A DNA stretch of 64,000 nucleotides from Bradyrhizobium sp. sGM-13 (GTDB lineage Bacteria > Pseudomonadota > Alphaproteobacteria > Rhizobiales > Xanthobacteraceae): positions 1-64,000 of the forward strand of contig NZ_JAGWDK010000003.1 in assembly GCF_018398875.1 (NCBI RefSeq), in the 5' to 3' direction. This document shows, piece by piece, positions 8,388-18,379 of this stretch (its first letter is position 1; each line of letters starts with the position of its first letter). The translations under genes and the position numbers were made by a program. A model generated the notes under the pieces. It saw nothing but the letters and a program-made list of their open reading frames with translations, had not been told where the DNA came from and searched no databases.

Positions 8388-8978
8388 ATGGACCGGACCA
8401 TTCGCCCGCTGGTGATTATCGCTGCCTTCGCCGCGAGCCTCGCGGTCGGGCTGACGATCATGCTGTGGGCAATGGGCGGCTTGCGAACCGTCACGGCGCC
8501 GGCCGCGATCGGCGGACCGTTTCAACTGACCGACCAGGCCGGCCAGACCGTCACCGAGCAGAATTTAAAGGGCAAGCCGACACTGATCTTCTTCGGCTTC
8601 ACCCATTGCCCAGATGTCTGCCCGACCGCGCTCTTCGAGATATCGGAAGTGCTGAAGGCAATGGGCAGCGATGCCGATCGCGTCAACGCCTGGTTCGTCT
8701 CCGTCGATCCCGAGCGCGACACGACGGCCGCGATGAAGGACTATCTCTCCAGCTTCGACCCGCATTTGAAGGGGCTGACCGGCCCGCCGGACGCGGTGGC
8801 AAAAGTGCTCTCGGCCTACCGGGTCTATGCCCGGAAAGTCCCGCTCAAGGACGGCGATTACACCATGGATCACACCGCGCTGGTCTATCTGATGGATCGC
8901 GATGGCAATTTCGTAGCGCCCTTCAACCTGAAACGGACGCCCGAGGAAGCCGCGAAGGATCTGAAGCGCTATCTCTGA
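8388..8978 (+). CDS. SCO1/SenC family copper chaperone
   Basis: A 196-residue protein with one N-terminal membrane anchor (about residues 8-28) and a thioredoxin-fold domain. The copper-binding CxxxC is seen in FGFTHCPDVCPTALFEI near residue 75, and the third ligand His in MDHTALVYLMDRDG. SCO proteins deliver copper to the CuA site of cytochrome c oxidase subunit II and may also act as thiol reductases. The aa3 oxidase genes lie 47 kb away in this window, so this copy could serve that oxidase or another one. Confidence 0.92.
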   Translation: MDRTIRPLVIIAAFAASLAVGLTIMLWAMGGLRTVTAPAAIGGPFQLTDQAGQTVTEQNLKGKPTLIFFGFTHCPDVCPTALFEISEVLKAMGSDADRVNAWFVSVDPERDTTAAMKDYLSSFDPHLKGLTGPPDAVAKVLSAYRVYARKVPLKDGDYTMDHTALVYLMDRDGNFVAPFNLKRTPEEAAKDLKRYL

Positions 8979-9068
8979 GCGGCAAGCTGGCCGAGGAGCG
9001 AAAACGGCCTCGCATCGCGGGCCGGATGGTCTATAAGGCCGTGAAATTCCGCAAAGCCATTGCCGAAA

Positions 9069-9986
9069 ATGCCATATCTTAACGTCCAGTTAACCAATGC
9101 AAGACTGCATCGAACCATCAGCACGTGGCTGGTCGGGCTGTCGATCGTGTCTGCATTGACGGCTCTCGGCGGTAACGCGGCGCAGGCGCAAACCCAACCG
9201 CGTCCTGCGGTCGAGGCGGCCCCGCAGGCGGTGCCCGGCTTCTGGGACCCGCGGCGGCGCCCGGACCGGCCCGACATGTCGCGCCTGACCGTGATCCGGT
9301 TCCTGACCGAGACTGATTACCCGCCGTTCAATTTTACCGGCCCCGACGGCAACCCCGCCGGCTTCAACGTCGATCTGGCGCGCGCGCTGTGCGACGAGAT
9401 CAAGATCTCCTGCACCATCCAGATGCGCCGGTTCGAGACGCTGGTCGATGCAATCACAAGCAATCGGGGTGACGCCATTATCGCTTCCATGGCGGTGACG
9501 CCGGCGCTGCGCGCAAGGCTCGATTTCACCGATCCCTATTACCGCGCGCCGGCGCGCTTCGTGTCGCGGCGTGACGCCGTAATGCCGGAGGTCCGCCCGG
9601 AATATCTCGAAGGCAAGAAGGTCGGCGTCATCGCCGGCACTTCGCACGAGGCCTATCTGAAGGCGATGTTCACCGACGCCGAGATCAAATCCTACCCGAA
9701 CGACGACGCGCTGCGGCTGGCACTCAGGCGGAGCGAGGTCGACTTCATCTTCGGCGATGCGATCTCGCTGGCGTTCTGGATTAACGGCACCGATTCCGCC
9801 GAATGCTGCGCCTTTTCCGGCGGGCCCTTCGTTGAGAGCCGCTATTTCGGCGAAGGGATCGGGATCGCGGTGCGCAAGGGCAATGATCTGCTGCGGACGT
9901 CGCTGAACTGGGCGCTGTTCCGGATCTGGGAAAAAGGGCGCTTCACCGATCTGTGGCTGCGGTATTTTTCGATTAGTCCGTTTTAG
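9069..9986 (+). CDS. Family 3 extracellular solute-binding protein (amino-acid type)
   Basis: A 305-residue periplasmic binding protein. After a signal peptide ending near AAQAQ there is a Pro/Arg-rich stretch, then the family 3 SBP domain beginning LTVIRFLTETDYPPFNF and continuing NPAGFNVDLARALCDEI, then the FTDPYYRAPARFV segment. These are typical of ABC amino-acid binding proteins. No permease or ATPase gene is adjacent, so it is an orphan or works with components elsewhere. An in-frame TTG at 9060 is an alternative start. A palindromic repeat follows the stop codon directly and may act as transcript end or stabiliser. Confidence 0.88.
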   Translation: MPYLNVQLTNARLHRTISTWLVGLSIVSALTALGGNAAQAQTQPRPAVEAAPQAVPGFWDPRRRPDRPDMSRLTVIRFLTETDYPPFNFTGPDGNPAGFNVDLARALCDEIKISCTIQMRRFETLVDAITSNRGDAIIASMAVTPALRARLDFTDPYYRAPARFVSRRDAVMPEVRPEYLEGKKVGVIAGTSHEAYLKAMFTDAEIKSYPNDDALRLALRRSEVDFIFGDAISLAFWINGTDSAECCAFSGGPFVESRYFGEGIGIAVRKGNDLLRTSLNWALFRIWEKGRFTDLWLRYFSISPF

Positions 9987-9990
9987 CACC

Positions 9991-10086
9991 GTCATTCCGG
10001 GGCGCGAAGCGAACTATGGTGCGCGATTGCGCACCTGAGAATCTCGAGATTCCGGGTCTGGTGCTTACGCACCATCCCGGAATGAC
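9991..10086. repeat. Palindromic repeat with GTCATTCCGG ends
   Basis: The ends GTCATTCCGG and CCGGAATGAC are perfect 10-bp inverted repeats, and the inside contains further nested palindromes (GTGCGCGATTGCGCAC). A related, more diverged element lies at 23757-23860. It fills the gap between the binding-protein gene and lysS. Confidence 0.8.
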
Positions 10087-10156
10087 GGCGGAGAGCCCAC
10101 CATTTTGCATTTTTGCGCGGAAGCGCTAGTTTCCGCGCCCTTGGAGAGCCTTTTAA

Positions 10157-11800
<1,644 letters not shown>

Positions 11801-11807
11801 CTGTCTC

Positions 11808-11849
11808 GGTCGTCCCTGCGAACGCAGGCTCAAGGCGGCCGGGACGACC
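11808..11849. repeat. Short derivative of the GTCCCTGCG palindromic family
   Basis: Perfect inverted ends GGTCGTCCC and GGGACGACC enclose a half copy of the TGCGAACGCAGG palindrome seen at 27381, 45088, 48755, 48904 and 52408. It looks like an internally deleted member of that family, directly after lysS. Confidence 0.6.
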
Positions 11850-12007
11850 CCGGAGGGCTCGGCTGCGGCTCGGACCCGCAAACCGGGATGGCAGGTCCGC
11901 CGCAATTTCAGCCATGGCGATGCCGGATTGCGCTACACTACTGCGCATAACAGCCGTCAATGCCTCCGCCGAGGGGCGAGCAAACAAGCGCATTAGGGAG
12001 AAAGCTC

Positions 12008-12790
12008 ATGCAGTTCCAGGTTTCGCCGAAGTCGCTCAGCGAGTACAGCGCCGAGGAATGGCAGGCGCGGGTTGATCTCGCGGCCGCGCACCGGCTGGCC
12101 TTCATCCAGGGATTTTCCGAAGGCATCTTCAACCACCTGACCTTCGTGGTGCCGGGCAAGAGCGACCGCTACTACCAGATTCCGTTCGGCACGCATTGGT
12201 CCGAAGTCACGGCGTCCTGCTTCATGGAAGTCGGCATCGACGACGGCGAGGTTAAAAGCGGCGAAGGCGAGGTGGAGCGGTCCTGCTATTGCATCCATGC
12301 GCCGATCCACAAGGCGTTGCCGCAGGCGAAGGCGGTGTTTCACACCCATATGCCGCATGCCAGCGCGCTGACGCGGCTGGAAGATCCCCGCATCAAGGAG
12401 ATCGGCCAGACCGAGGTCGGGCTGTCGGGCGCCATTGCCTATGACGACGAGTACACTGGACCGGCGCTCGATCCCGCCGAAGGCGCGCGGCTTGCAAAAG
12501 TCATCGGCGACAAGACCGTGCTGTTCATGGCCAATCACGGCATCTCCACCGTCGGCGCGACCATCGCGGAAGCCTATGACATGCTGTATTACGTCGAGCG
12601 TGCCGCCCAGGTGCAGATCTACGCGATGTGGACCGGGCAGAAGCTGAAACAGCTTCCTGCGCCTGTGGTGGAGAAAACCAAGCGCGATTACAAGGACGAG
12701 CATCTCTACAAGGGCCCGACCCCGGCGCAGCGGCATTTCGATGCGTTGAAACGGATGCTCGACCGCAAGGAGCCGGATTACGCGACGTAA
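12008..12790 (+). CDS. Class II aldolase/adducin family protein
   Basis: A 260-residue member of the class II aldolase/adducin family, zinc enzymes that cleave or epimerise sugar phosphates. Conserved features are FSEGIFNHLTFVVPG near the N-terminus and the metal-binding HTHMPHASAL segment near residue 115, followed by the GHG-like ANHGISTVGATIAEAYDMLYYVERAAQ segment. I placed the start at 12008, which has AGGGAGAAAGCTC before the ATG, and not at an upstream in-frame ATG at 11960. The substrate is unknown and there is no sugar-pathway neighbour. Confidence 0.9.
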   Translation: MQFQVSPKSLSEYSAEEWQARVDLAAAHRLAFIQGFSEGIFNHLTFVVPGKSDRYYQIPFGTHWSEVTASCFMEVGIDDGEVKSGEGEVERSCYCIHAPIHKALPQAKAVFHTHMPHASALTRLEDPRIKEIGQTEVGLSGAIAYDDEYTGPALDPAEGARLAKVIGDKTVLFMANHGISTVGATIAEAYDMLYYVERAAQVQIYAMWTGQKLKQLPAPVVEKTKRDYKDEHLYKGPTPAQRHFDALKRMLDRKEPDYAT

Positions 12791-12864
12791 TTCTCCGTCG
12801 ACCCATACGCCGCGGCCTGCGGAAAGGGCAGCCTGGGAGACGTTATTTTTCGCCACGGGCATTT

Positions 12865-12898
12865 GTGGTTATGGGCCCCTGCGTTCGCAGGGGCGACG
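12865..12898. repeat. Single arm of the GTCCCTGCG palindromic family
   Basis: One arm only, GTTATGGGCCCCTGCG followed by TTCGCAGGGGCGACG, itself a hairpin. It lies between the convergent aldolase and uracil-DNA glycosylase genes and could act as a two-way transcript end. Confidence 0.6.
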
Positions 12899-12909
12899 CT
12901 GTGGTGAAA

Positions 12910-13455
12910 TCAGCGGCTTGTCCGCGCGCCCACCGCTTTCACCTCATCCGCAAACTGGTGCCAGATCTCCGGGCGCCAGCTTCCATTTGCGGCACCTGAA
13001 GTCGACGGCAGTATCCATACCCTGGTATCGCCGATCAGCTCCAACTGCTCGCCATAGTCCCGCTTGCCGTTGAAGAATTTCTGCCCCGCCGTCTTGCTGG
13101 TGAACGCAAGGAATTGCGGACGGAATGTCGCGATTGCATTGCTCAGCCGGGCGCGATCCGCTGCCGTCAATTTGGGAAGCGTGGCGCGGTCCATCCCCGC
13201 GCCCGCTTTCACCAGATCGGTCAGGCCGATCCCATGTCGCAGCAGGCTGCGATATTGATGCGGCTGCAGTGGCTCGGGCGTCAGCCCCGTCTCGTGCAAG
13301 ATCGCCCAGAACTTATTTTGCCTGTGCGCGTAGTAGGCCCGCTGGGCAGCGGACGTCGTCCCGGCGGCGGTTCCGCACAACACGATGCGAAGAGAATGTT
13401 GCAGCAGGTCGCTCAGCACGTCCGTCACGGAAGGCAATCCTACTGGCTCACCCAT
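12910..13455 (-). CDS. Uracil-DNA glycosylase family (Mug/TDG-like)
   Basis: A 181-residue protein of the uracil-DNA glycosylase superfamily, nearest in layout to mismatch-specific Mug/TDG enzymes that remove uracil or thymine opposite guanine. The N-terminal IVLCGTAAGTTSAAQRAYYA and HRQNKFWAIL segments match the family's first active-site motif and its following P-x-N-x-FW, and the late WILPSTSGAAN matches the DNA-contact motif (NPSG in Mug). The usual catalytic Asn is not evident in GTAAGTTSA, so activity may differ. The start overlaps the upstream LexA-like gene by 16 bases, so the two are translationally linked. Confidence 0.82.
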   Translation of the reverse strand: MGEPVGLPSVTDVLSDLLQHSLRIVLCGTAAGTTSAAQRAYYAHRQNKFWAILHETGLTPEPLQPHQYRSLLRHGIGLTDLVKAGAGMDRATLPKLTAADRARLSNAIATFRPQFLAFTSKTAGQKFFNGKRDYGEQLELIGDTRVWILPSTSGAANGSWRPEIWHQFADEVKAVGARTSR

Positions 13456-14090
13456 ACGATGCGGGCGATCCAGGCGACGTCGTCGGCCTCAAGCGTACGA
13501 TCGGCATGCGCCGGATTGAGCGACTGCAGTTCCAGGGTTTTGGTGGTCCGGCGCTTCAATTCCTTGACCATCACTTCGCCGTCTGATGTCTTGAGCACCA
13601 CGCGGTCGCCGCGCCGAATCGGCGTGCCCGGCGACACCACGATGATGTCGCCGTCGCGGTAGGTCGGCTTCATCGCGTCGCCCGAGATTTCCAGCGCGTA
13701 GGCATGCTCGTCCGTGGTCGACGGCAGCGCCACCTCGCCCCAGCCCTTGCCGGCGGGAAAGCCGGAATCGTCGAAATGGCCGCCGCCGGCTTGCGCCAGG
13801 GCGAGCAGCGGCACCGACTGCTGGCTGCGCGCGCCGTCTCCGATCAATTGCACGAAGGTCTCGACCGACGAATTGGTCGCAGCCAGCGCTTTGGAAACTG
13901 ATTCCGTTGACGGCCAGCGTTCGCGGCCGTCGGCGGCGATGCGCTTGGATTTGTTGAACGTGGTGGGATCGAGGCCGGCTTGCTTGGCAAGACCCGAGGG
14001 TGACATGCCGGCACGTTCCGCCAGCCGGTCGAGCGCGGTCCAGATCTGGCTGTGGGTCAGAATGCGTTGCGCCTTGGCCTGTCTGGCCAT
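13440..14090 (-). CDS. LexA/CI-like HTH regulator with S24 domain lacking the serine
   Basis: A 216-residue regulator: an N-terminal helix-turn-helix (about residues 12-55, GMSPSGLAKQAGLDPTTFNK) and a C-terminal S24/LexA-like domain from about residue 95. The S24 nucleophile motif is normally Gly-Asp-Ser-Met. Here it is Gly-Asp-Ala-Met (LEISGDAMKPTYRDGD), one base change from serine (GCG for TCG). The lysine region (VMVKELKRR) is kept. It should therefore not self-cleave, though it may still dimerise. The downstream overlapping gene is a uracil-DNA glycosylase, which suggests a DNA-damage role. Confidence 0.88.
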   Translation of the reverse strand: MARQAKAQRILTHSQIWTALDRLAERAGMSPSGLAKQAGLDPTTFNKSKRIAADGRERWPSTESVSKALAATNSSVETFVQLIGDGARSQQSVPLLALAQAGGGHFDDSGFPAGKGWGEVALPSTTDEHAYALEISGDAMKPTYRDGDIIVVSPGTPIRRGDRVVLKTSDGEVMVKELKRRTTKTLELQSLNPAHADRTLEADDVAWIARIVWVSQ

Positions 14091-14275
14091 CGAAAATCCC
14101 TGAAGCGGTCTAGGAATTATTGCCTGATTTGGCCGGTTCGCGCAATTCTTCCAGCCGAAGTCTGTGACCGCAGCGCTTGAGTTAGGCGCGGGCCGCCTTT
14201 ACGGTCGGCCGCCAACCCGGCCTTTTCCGGGAAAATCCCAAGAGACTCAACGAGAAGCAGGAAGTCCGGAAAGCG

Positions 14276-14620
14276 GTGCCCACGATCTATAAAATCACTC
14301 CTGCCTCGGCTTGGCGCGAGGCCGAACGGCAGGGCGTCTACCGAGGAAGTAGCGACGATCTGCGCGACGGCTTTATTCACTTTTCGACCCCGTCCCAGGT
14401 CGCCGAGACCGCGCGCAAGCATTATTTCGGCCAGACCGGGCTGTTCCTGATCGCGGTCGACGCCGACGCGCTGGGGGATGCGTTGCGCTGGGAGCGTTCG
14501 CGCAACGGCGAACTGTTTCCGCATCTCTACGGCGAACTCGATCTCGGCGCGGTGACCGGCATTCTCGACATGCGCGCGCGGTCCGATGGCACGCACGACA
14601 TTCCGGAGCTACTCCCGTGA
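14276..14620 (+). CDS. DUF952 family protein
   Basis: A 114-residue protein matching DUF952. The signature residues are TIYKI at the start, W-REAERQGVYRGSSDD, then DGFIHFSTPSQVAETARKHY and the late GELFPHLYGELDL. Function in the family is not established. The fold is thought related to ADP-ribosyl-transfer domains. It starts with GTG at 14276. Its stop overlaps the GTG start of pyrD by four bases (GTGA), so it is in an operon with pyrimidine biosynthesis, a pairing common in this group. Confidence 0.9.
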   Translation: MPTIYKITPASAWREAERQGVYRGSSDDLRDGFIHFSTPSQVAETARKHYFGQTGLFLIAVDADALGDALRWERSRNGELFPHLYGELDLGAVTGILDMRARSDGTHDIPELLP

Positions 14621-15714
14621 TCCGCGCTTTCGACGCCTTCTCGCTGCCGCTGTTGCGCTGGTTCGATCCTGAGGACGCGCATCGCATGGCGATCCAGGGC
14701 CTGCGGCTACTGCCGTCGGTCAAGCCGCGCGCCGACGACCACAAACTGGCGGTACGCGCCTTCGGCCTGAATTTCCCCAATCCGATCGGCATGGCCGCGG
14801 GCTTCGACAAGAGCGCGGAAGTGCCCGACGCGCTGTTGCGACTCGGTTTCGGCTTCGTCGAGATCGGCACCGTGACGCCGAAACCGCAGGGCGGCAATCC
14901 GCGGCCGCGGCTGTTTCGGCTCGAGCGGGATGAAGGCGTGATCAACCGCATGGGCTTCAACAATGACGGTGCCGAAGCCGCATTGCGGCGGCTGGCGGCG
15001 CGCGCCCATCATGGCGGCATTATCGGCGTCAATGTCGGGGCGAACAAGGATTCCTCCGACCGCGTCGCCGATTATGTCAAGCTGATCGAGACCTTTGCAC
15101 CCGTCGCGAGCTATTTCACGGTCAACGTCTCCTCGCCGAACACGCCGGGCCTGCGCAATTTGCAGCAAGCGGCCGCGCTCGACGAACTGCTCGCCAAGGT
15201 GATCGATGCGCGCGAACGGGTGCGGAAGAATGCAGGCGATTCGCCAGTGCTGCTGAAGATCGCGCCCGATCTCAGCCTCGCCGAACTCGACGACGTCGTG
15301 CATATCGCGCGCTCGCGCCGCGTCGACGGCATGATCGTCGCCAACACCACGCTGGCGCGCCCTTCGATCCTGCGCGAGCAGGCCCGCGCCAAAGAGCAGG
15401 GCGGATTGTCGGGACGGCCGCTGTTTCGACTGTCGACCCGCATGGTGGCGGAGACTTATGTCCGCACCGAAGGTGCGTTTCCGTTGATCGGCGTCGGCGG
15501 CATCGATTCCGGCGGCGCGGCGCTGACCAAAATCCGCGCCGGCGCAAGCCTGATCCAGATCTATTCGTCGCTGGTCTACAAGGGGCTTGGTCTCGTCGAC
15601 GACATCAAAAACGATCTCGCCTCGACCTTGCTGCGCACGGGACGTGATTCGCTGTCGGAGATCGTTGGTGCCGACGCCGCGACGATTACCGCCGAGGACT
15701 GGCCGGTGAGGTGA
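14617..15714 (+). CDS. pyrD: Dihydroorotate dehydrogenase (quinone), class 2
   Basis: A 365-residue class 2 dihydroorotate dehydrogenase, the membrane-associated FMN enzyme that passes electrons to quinone in pyrimidine synthesis. Evidence: the N-terminal amphipathic extension (DAFSLPLLRWFDPEDAHRMAIQGL), NPIGMAAGFDKSAEVPDALLRLGFGFVEIGTVTP, the catalytic serine region TVNVSSPNTPGLRNLQ, and the FMN-phosphate GVGGIDSGGAALTKIRAGASLIQIYSSL segment. Length and order fit the family. It is translationally coupled to the DUF952 gene upstream and followed by a palindromic repeat. Confidence 0.96.
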   Translation: MIRAFDAFSLPLLRWFDPEDAHRMAIQGLRLLPSVKPRADDHKLAVRAFGLNFPNPIGMAAGFDKSAEVPDALLRLGFGFVEIGTVTPKPQGGNPRPRLFRLERDEGVINRMGFNNDGAEAALRRLAARAHHGGIIGVNVGANKDSSDRVADYVKLIETFAPVASYFTVNVSSPNTPGLRNLQQAAALDELLAKVIDARERVRKNAGDSPVLLKIAPDLSLAELDDVVHIARSRRVDGMIVANTTLARPSILREQARAKEQGGLSGRPLFRLSTRMVAETYVRTEGAFPLIGVGGIDSGGAALTKIRAGASLIQIYSSLVYKGLGLVDDIKNDLASTLLRTGRDSLSEIVGADAATITAEDWPVR

Positions 15715-15741
15715 TCTCGTCGCGCGCAAGCGCGTTTTGAG

Positions 15742-15895
15742 TTACGTCGCCCCGCTCTTCGCGGGGAGAGGTCGGCGCGAAGCGCCGGGTGAGGGGAGTT
15801 TCCGCATACTCCATTCTATCGAATTCGCCGAGACCGCCCCTCACCCCGACCCCTCTCCCCGCAAGAGCGGGGCGAGGGAGAGGAGCGTCGCCTTT
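15742..15895. repeat. CCCCTCTCCCC palindromic interspersed repeat
   Basis: The ends CGCCCCGCTCTTCGCGGGGAG and CTCTCCCCGCAAGAGCGGGGCG are long inverted repeats with inner hairpins. The same family occurs, in coding frame, at 19767-19951 and 24140-24275, and again between genes at 61163-61303. Here it fills the gap between the convergent pyrD and MATE genes. Confidence 0.8.
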
Positions 15896-15896
15896 C

Positions 15897-17219
15897 TCAT
15901 CCAAACGACTTCCTCAACAGTGCCGGATACCGCAGCGCTTCTAACCCACCGCGCGCGGCGTAATGAACCAGTAGCGCGCCCCACAGTCCGGCATTGCCAA
16001 ACGAGCGCAGCGCAAACCACGCGGTGAGGAAGATCACCAGCGAAGCCACCATGAGATTGCGCATGTCGCGCGCCCAGGTGGCGCCGATGTAGATGCCGTC
16101 AAAGGCAAAGGCGAACACGCCGAGCAACGGCGCAAAAATCACGAACGGCAAAAAGTCGTGCGCGATGCGCCGCACCTCCACGCTTGCCGTCATCATGTCG
16201 ACAAAAGCGGGCCCGAACAGCAGGAAGCAGGCGGCGACGGCGAGCGCGAAGCCAAAGCCCCACATGACGACGAGCTTGACGGCGCCGGCGAAGGCCGCCT
16301 TATTGCGGGCGCCATAGGCCCGGCCGCAGAGCTGCTCGGCGGCGTTGGCGAGGCCATCGAGGAAAAAAGCGGCGAACAGCAGAAAATTATTAAGCACGGC
16401 ATTGGCGGCGAGCGTTACGTCGCCGGCACGCGCGCCCTGTGCGGTGAAGAACAAAAACGCCGCGATCAGTGAGGCGGTGCGGATCATGATGTCGCGGTTG
16501 ACCGAGAGCATGCGCATCAGCTTGGCAGGATCGAACAGCATCGCGCGGGAAACCGCGAGTTGCCCTTTCGAAAGCTGGCGGGCGATCTGCAATCCGAGCA
16601 TCAGGCCTGCGGCTTCTGCGATCAGCGCGGCGATTGCAGCGCCGGCAATTCCGAAGTCGAGCGCCAGCACCAGCACGACGGTCGCCGCCACGTTGATGAG
16701 GTTGATCGTGATCTGCGTGCCGAGCGCCAGCTTGGCCCGGGCCTGCCCGACCAGCCATCCCAGCACCACATAATTGCCGAGCGCCAGCGGCGCTGACCAG
16801 ATCCGGATCGCGAAGTACGTCTTTGCCGCCTGTGTAACGCTGTCGCTGCCGCCCATCACGCCCAGCAGAATCGATGCCAGCGGTATCTGCAGGGCAATCA
16901 AGGCCGCGCCGACCAATGCCGCGACGATCAGCCCGCGTGCCAGGATGGCGCGCAGTTCCGACGTTTCGCCGGCGCCGAGCGATTGCGCGGTAAATGCGAC
17001 CGTGCTCATGCGCAGGAATCCGAACAGCCAGAACATGCAGTCGAACAGCACTGAGGCCAAGGCCACGCCGCCGAGCAGCGTGGCGTCGCCGAGCCTGCCG
17101 ATCGCCGTAGTCGAGACGATGCCGATCAGCGGCGTGGTCAAGTTTGCGACCATCGCGGGACCGGCGATGGCAAACACCTGTGCTGTCGTGACTTTCGACG
17201 GAGCTAGCGGCGAATGCAT
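15897..17219 (-). CDS. MATE family efflux transporter
   Basis: A 440-residue, twelve-helix membrane protein of the MATE (DinF/NorM-like) family, antiporters that export drugs or metabolites using Na+ or H+ gradients. The first helix begins IAGPAMVANLTTPLIGIVSTTAIGRLGD, the usual MATE N-terminal lobe, and the family's ADVTLAANAVLNNF-like repeat appears in the second half (AGDVTLAANAVLNNFLLFAAFFLDGLANAAEQLCGRA). It starts two bases after the upstream MBL hydrolase gene ends, so they form an operon. Confidence 0.93.
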   Translation of the reverse strand: MHSPLAPSKVTTAQVFAIAGPAMVANLTTPLIGIVSTTAIGRLGDATLLGGVALASVLFDCMFWLFGFLRMSTVAFTAQSLGAGETSELRAILARGLIVAALVGAALIALQIPLASILLGVMGGSDSVTQAAKTYFAIRIWSAPLALGNYVVLGWLVGQARAKLALGTQITINLINVAATVVLVLALDFGIAGAAIAALIAEAAGLMLGLQIARQLSKGQLAVSRAMLFDPAKLMRMLSVNRDIMIRTASLIAAFLFFTAQGARAGDVTLAANAVLNNFLLFAAFFLDGLANAAEQLCGRAYGARNKAAFAGAVKLVVMWGFGFALAVAACFLLFGPAFVDMMTASVEVRRIAHDFLPFVIFAPLLGVFAFAFDGIYIGATWARDMRNLMVASLVIFLTAWFALRSFGNAGLWGALLVHYAARGGLEALRYPALLRKSFG

Positions 17220-17221
17220 AC

Positions 17222-17956
17222 CTAGAGCTCGACGACCATGCCATCATGGGCCGCGGTATAGGGCAGTTCGCCCAGCCGCCCGAGCATGTCGTCGCTCATA
17301 TGCGTCAGCACCAGCCGTTTCGGGTTGATCTCGGGCATATGCGCTGCGAGCGTTTTCAGGCTCAGATGATTCTTGACGATCTTGTCAAAGTAATATGCCT
17401 CGGCGACGAACAGGTCGGCGTCGCGCCCCGCCGGGATCAGCGTCTCCGTCCACTCGGTGTCGGCGCTATAGGCAATGACGCGGCCCTCCGCCTCGACGCG
17501 ATAAGCCAGGAAGGGCCCACCGGATTCGCCATGAACGACGGGATAGGGCGTGACCGTGACCTCCCCGAATGTGCGGCTTTGCTCCGGTTCAAGTGCGACG
17601 ACCAAGAGATCAAAGCGCTGTTTTGTCTTCGATGAATGCTCGAACAGCGCTTCCATCAGACTGGCGAGTTTTGTCTCGATCCCTTGCGGGCCGGCAATGA
17701 CGAGCGGGCGCGAACGTCGCGTGAACTGCGCATCCAACAGCAGGAACGGCAGGCCGCCAAAATGGTCGCCGTGGAAGTGCGTGATCAAGATCAGATCGAT
17801 CTCGTCGCGCGCAATGCCGAGCCGCTTCAGCGCCGGCAGCGACGATGCGCCGCAATCGATCAGGAAGTTAACGCGGCTACCGGTGACGTGGAAGCAGGTG
17901 TTGTACCTGCCACCGGAGCCGAGCGCATCGCCGCAGCCGACAAATCGCAATTGCAT
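17222..17956 (-). CDS. MBL-fold metallo-hydrolase (RNase Z-like)
   Basis: A 244-residue metallo-beta-lactamase-fold hydrolase. The zinc motif HFHGDH appears in LILITHFHGDHFGGLPF near residue 62, with later His in VVHGESGG, the Asp in YSADTEWTETL, and His in LVLTHMSDD. The N-terminal LRFVGCGDALGSGGRYNTCF resembles RNase Z/AtsA-like members, but the tRNA-binding arm of true RNase Z is absent. The substrate is unknown. It forms an operon with the MATE pump downstream. Confidence 0.88.
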   Translation of the reverse strand: MQLRFVGCGDALGSGGRYNTCFHVTGSRVNFLIDCGASSLPALKRLGIARDEIDLILITHFHGDHFGGLPFLLLDAQFTRRSRPLVIAGPQGIETKLASLMEALFEHSSKTKQRFDLLVVALEPEQSRTFGEVTVTPYPVVHGESGGPFLAYRVEAEGRVIAYSADTEWTETLIPAGRDADLFVAEAYYFDKIVKNHLSLKTLAAHMPEINPKRLVLTHMSDDMLGRLGELPYTAAHDGMVVEL

Positions 17957-17980
17957 CGGCTGCCACCGCCCAACGAGTAA

Positions 17981-18283
17981 CTATCGCCCGCGCGGGGCGC
18001 CGAACAGCCGCGACAGTAGCCAGATCGGGACCACGATCACAGCGCCGAGCAGGAAGTAGCGCCACAGCCAGTTGACGGCGTCGAAGCCGAGATCCCACAG
18101 CCGCTGGAACAGCACGCGGATGCTGTGCAGGATATTCCAGGGATCGAACCCGATCGCGGCGAGCACCACGCCGACCAGGATCGACAACAGGATCAGCCGG
18201 AACGCCACCGACAGCGGCGAGCCCCCGAGAAAGCGATACAGGCCGTCATTGTTGGCCGGCAGGTCTCTGACGTCGTTGGGCAT
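17981..18283 (-). CDS. Small two-helix membrane protein (DUF6460-like)
   Basis: A 100-residue protein with a short polar N-terminus, then two hydrophobic helices (about residues 27-47, LILLSILVGVVLAAIGF, and 74-94, YFLLGAVIVVPIWLLSRLF) separated by an amphipathic helix. It resembles small inner-membrane proteins listed as DUF6460 in this group, though I cannot confirm the family. I chose the start at 18283 because a GAGGAG site precedes it. A longer frame to 18355 has no such site. It lies just upstream of the MBL/MATE pair on the same strand. Confidence 0.7.
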   Translation of the reverse strand: MPNDVRDLPANNDGLYRFLGGSPLSVAFRLILLSILVGVVLAAIGFDPWNILHSIRVLFQRLWDLGFDAVNWLWRYFLLGAVIVVPIWLLSRLFGAPRGR

Positions 18284-18379
18284 CGGTTTCTCCTCGCGGG
18301 TCGTGCGCATTATAGGCACGGCGGGGCACATGGGGAACCCGCTCATATCGGTCAATGGCCGCCATGCGTCTGCGGAATG

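Noticed and set aside
14276..15714. DUF952-pyrD overlap as an unusual fusion
   Set aside because: It is a plain four-base overlap in an operon, common in this group.
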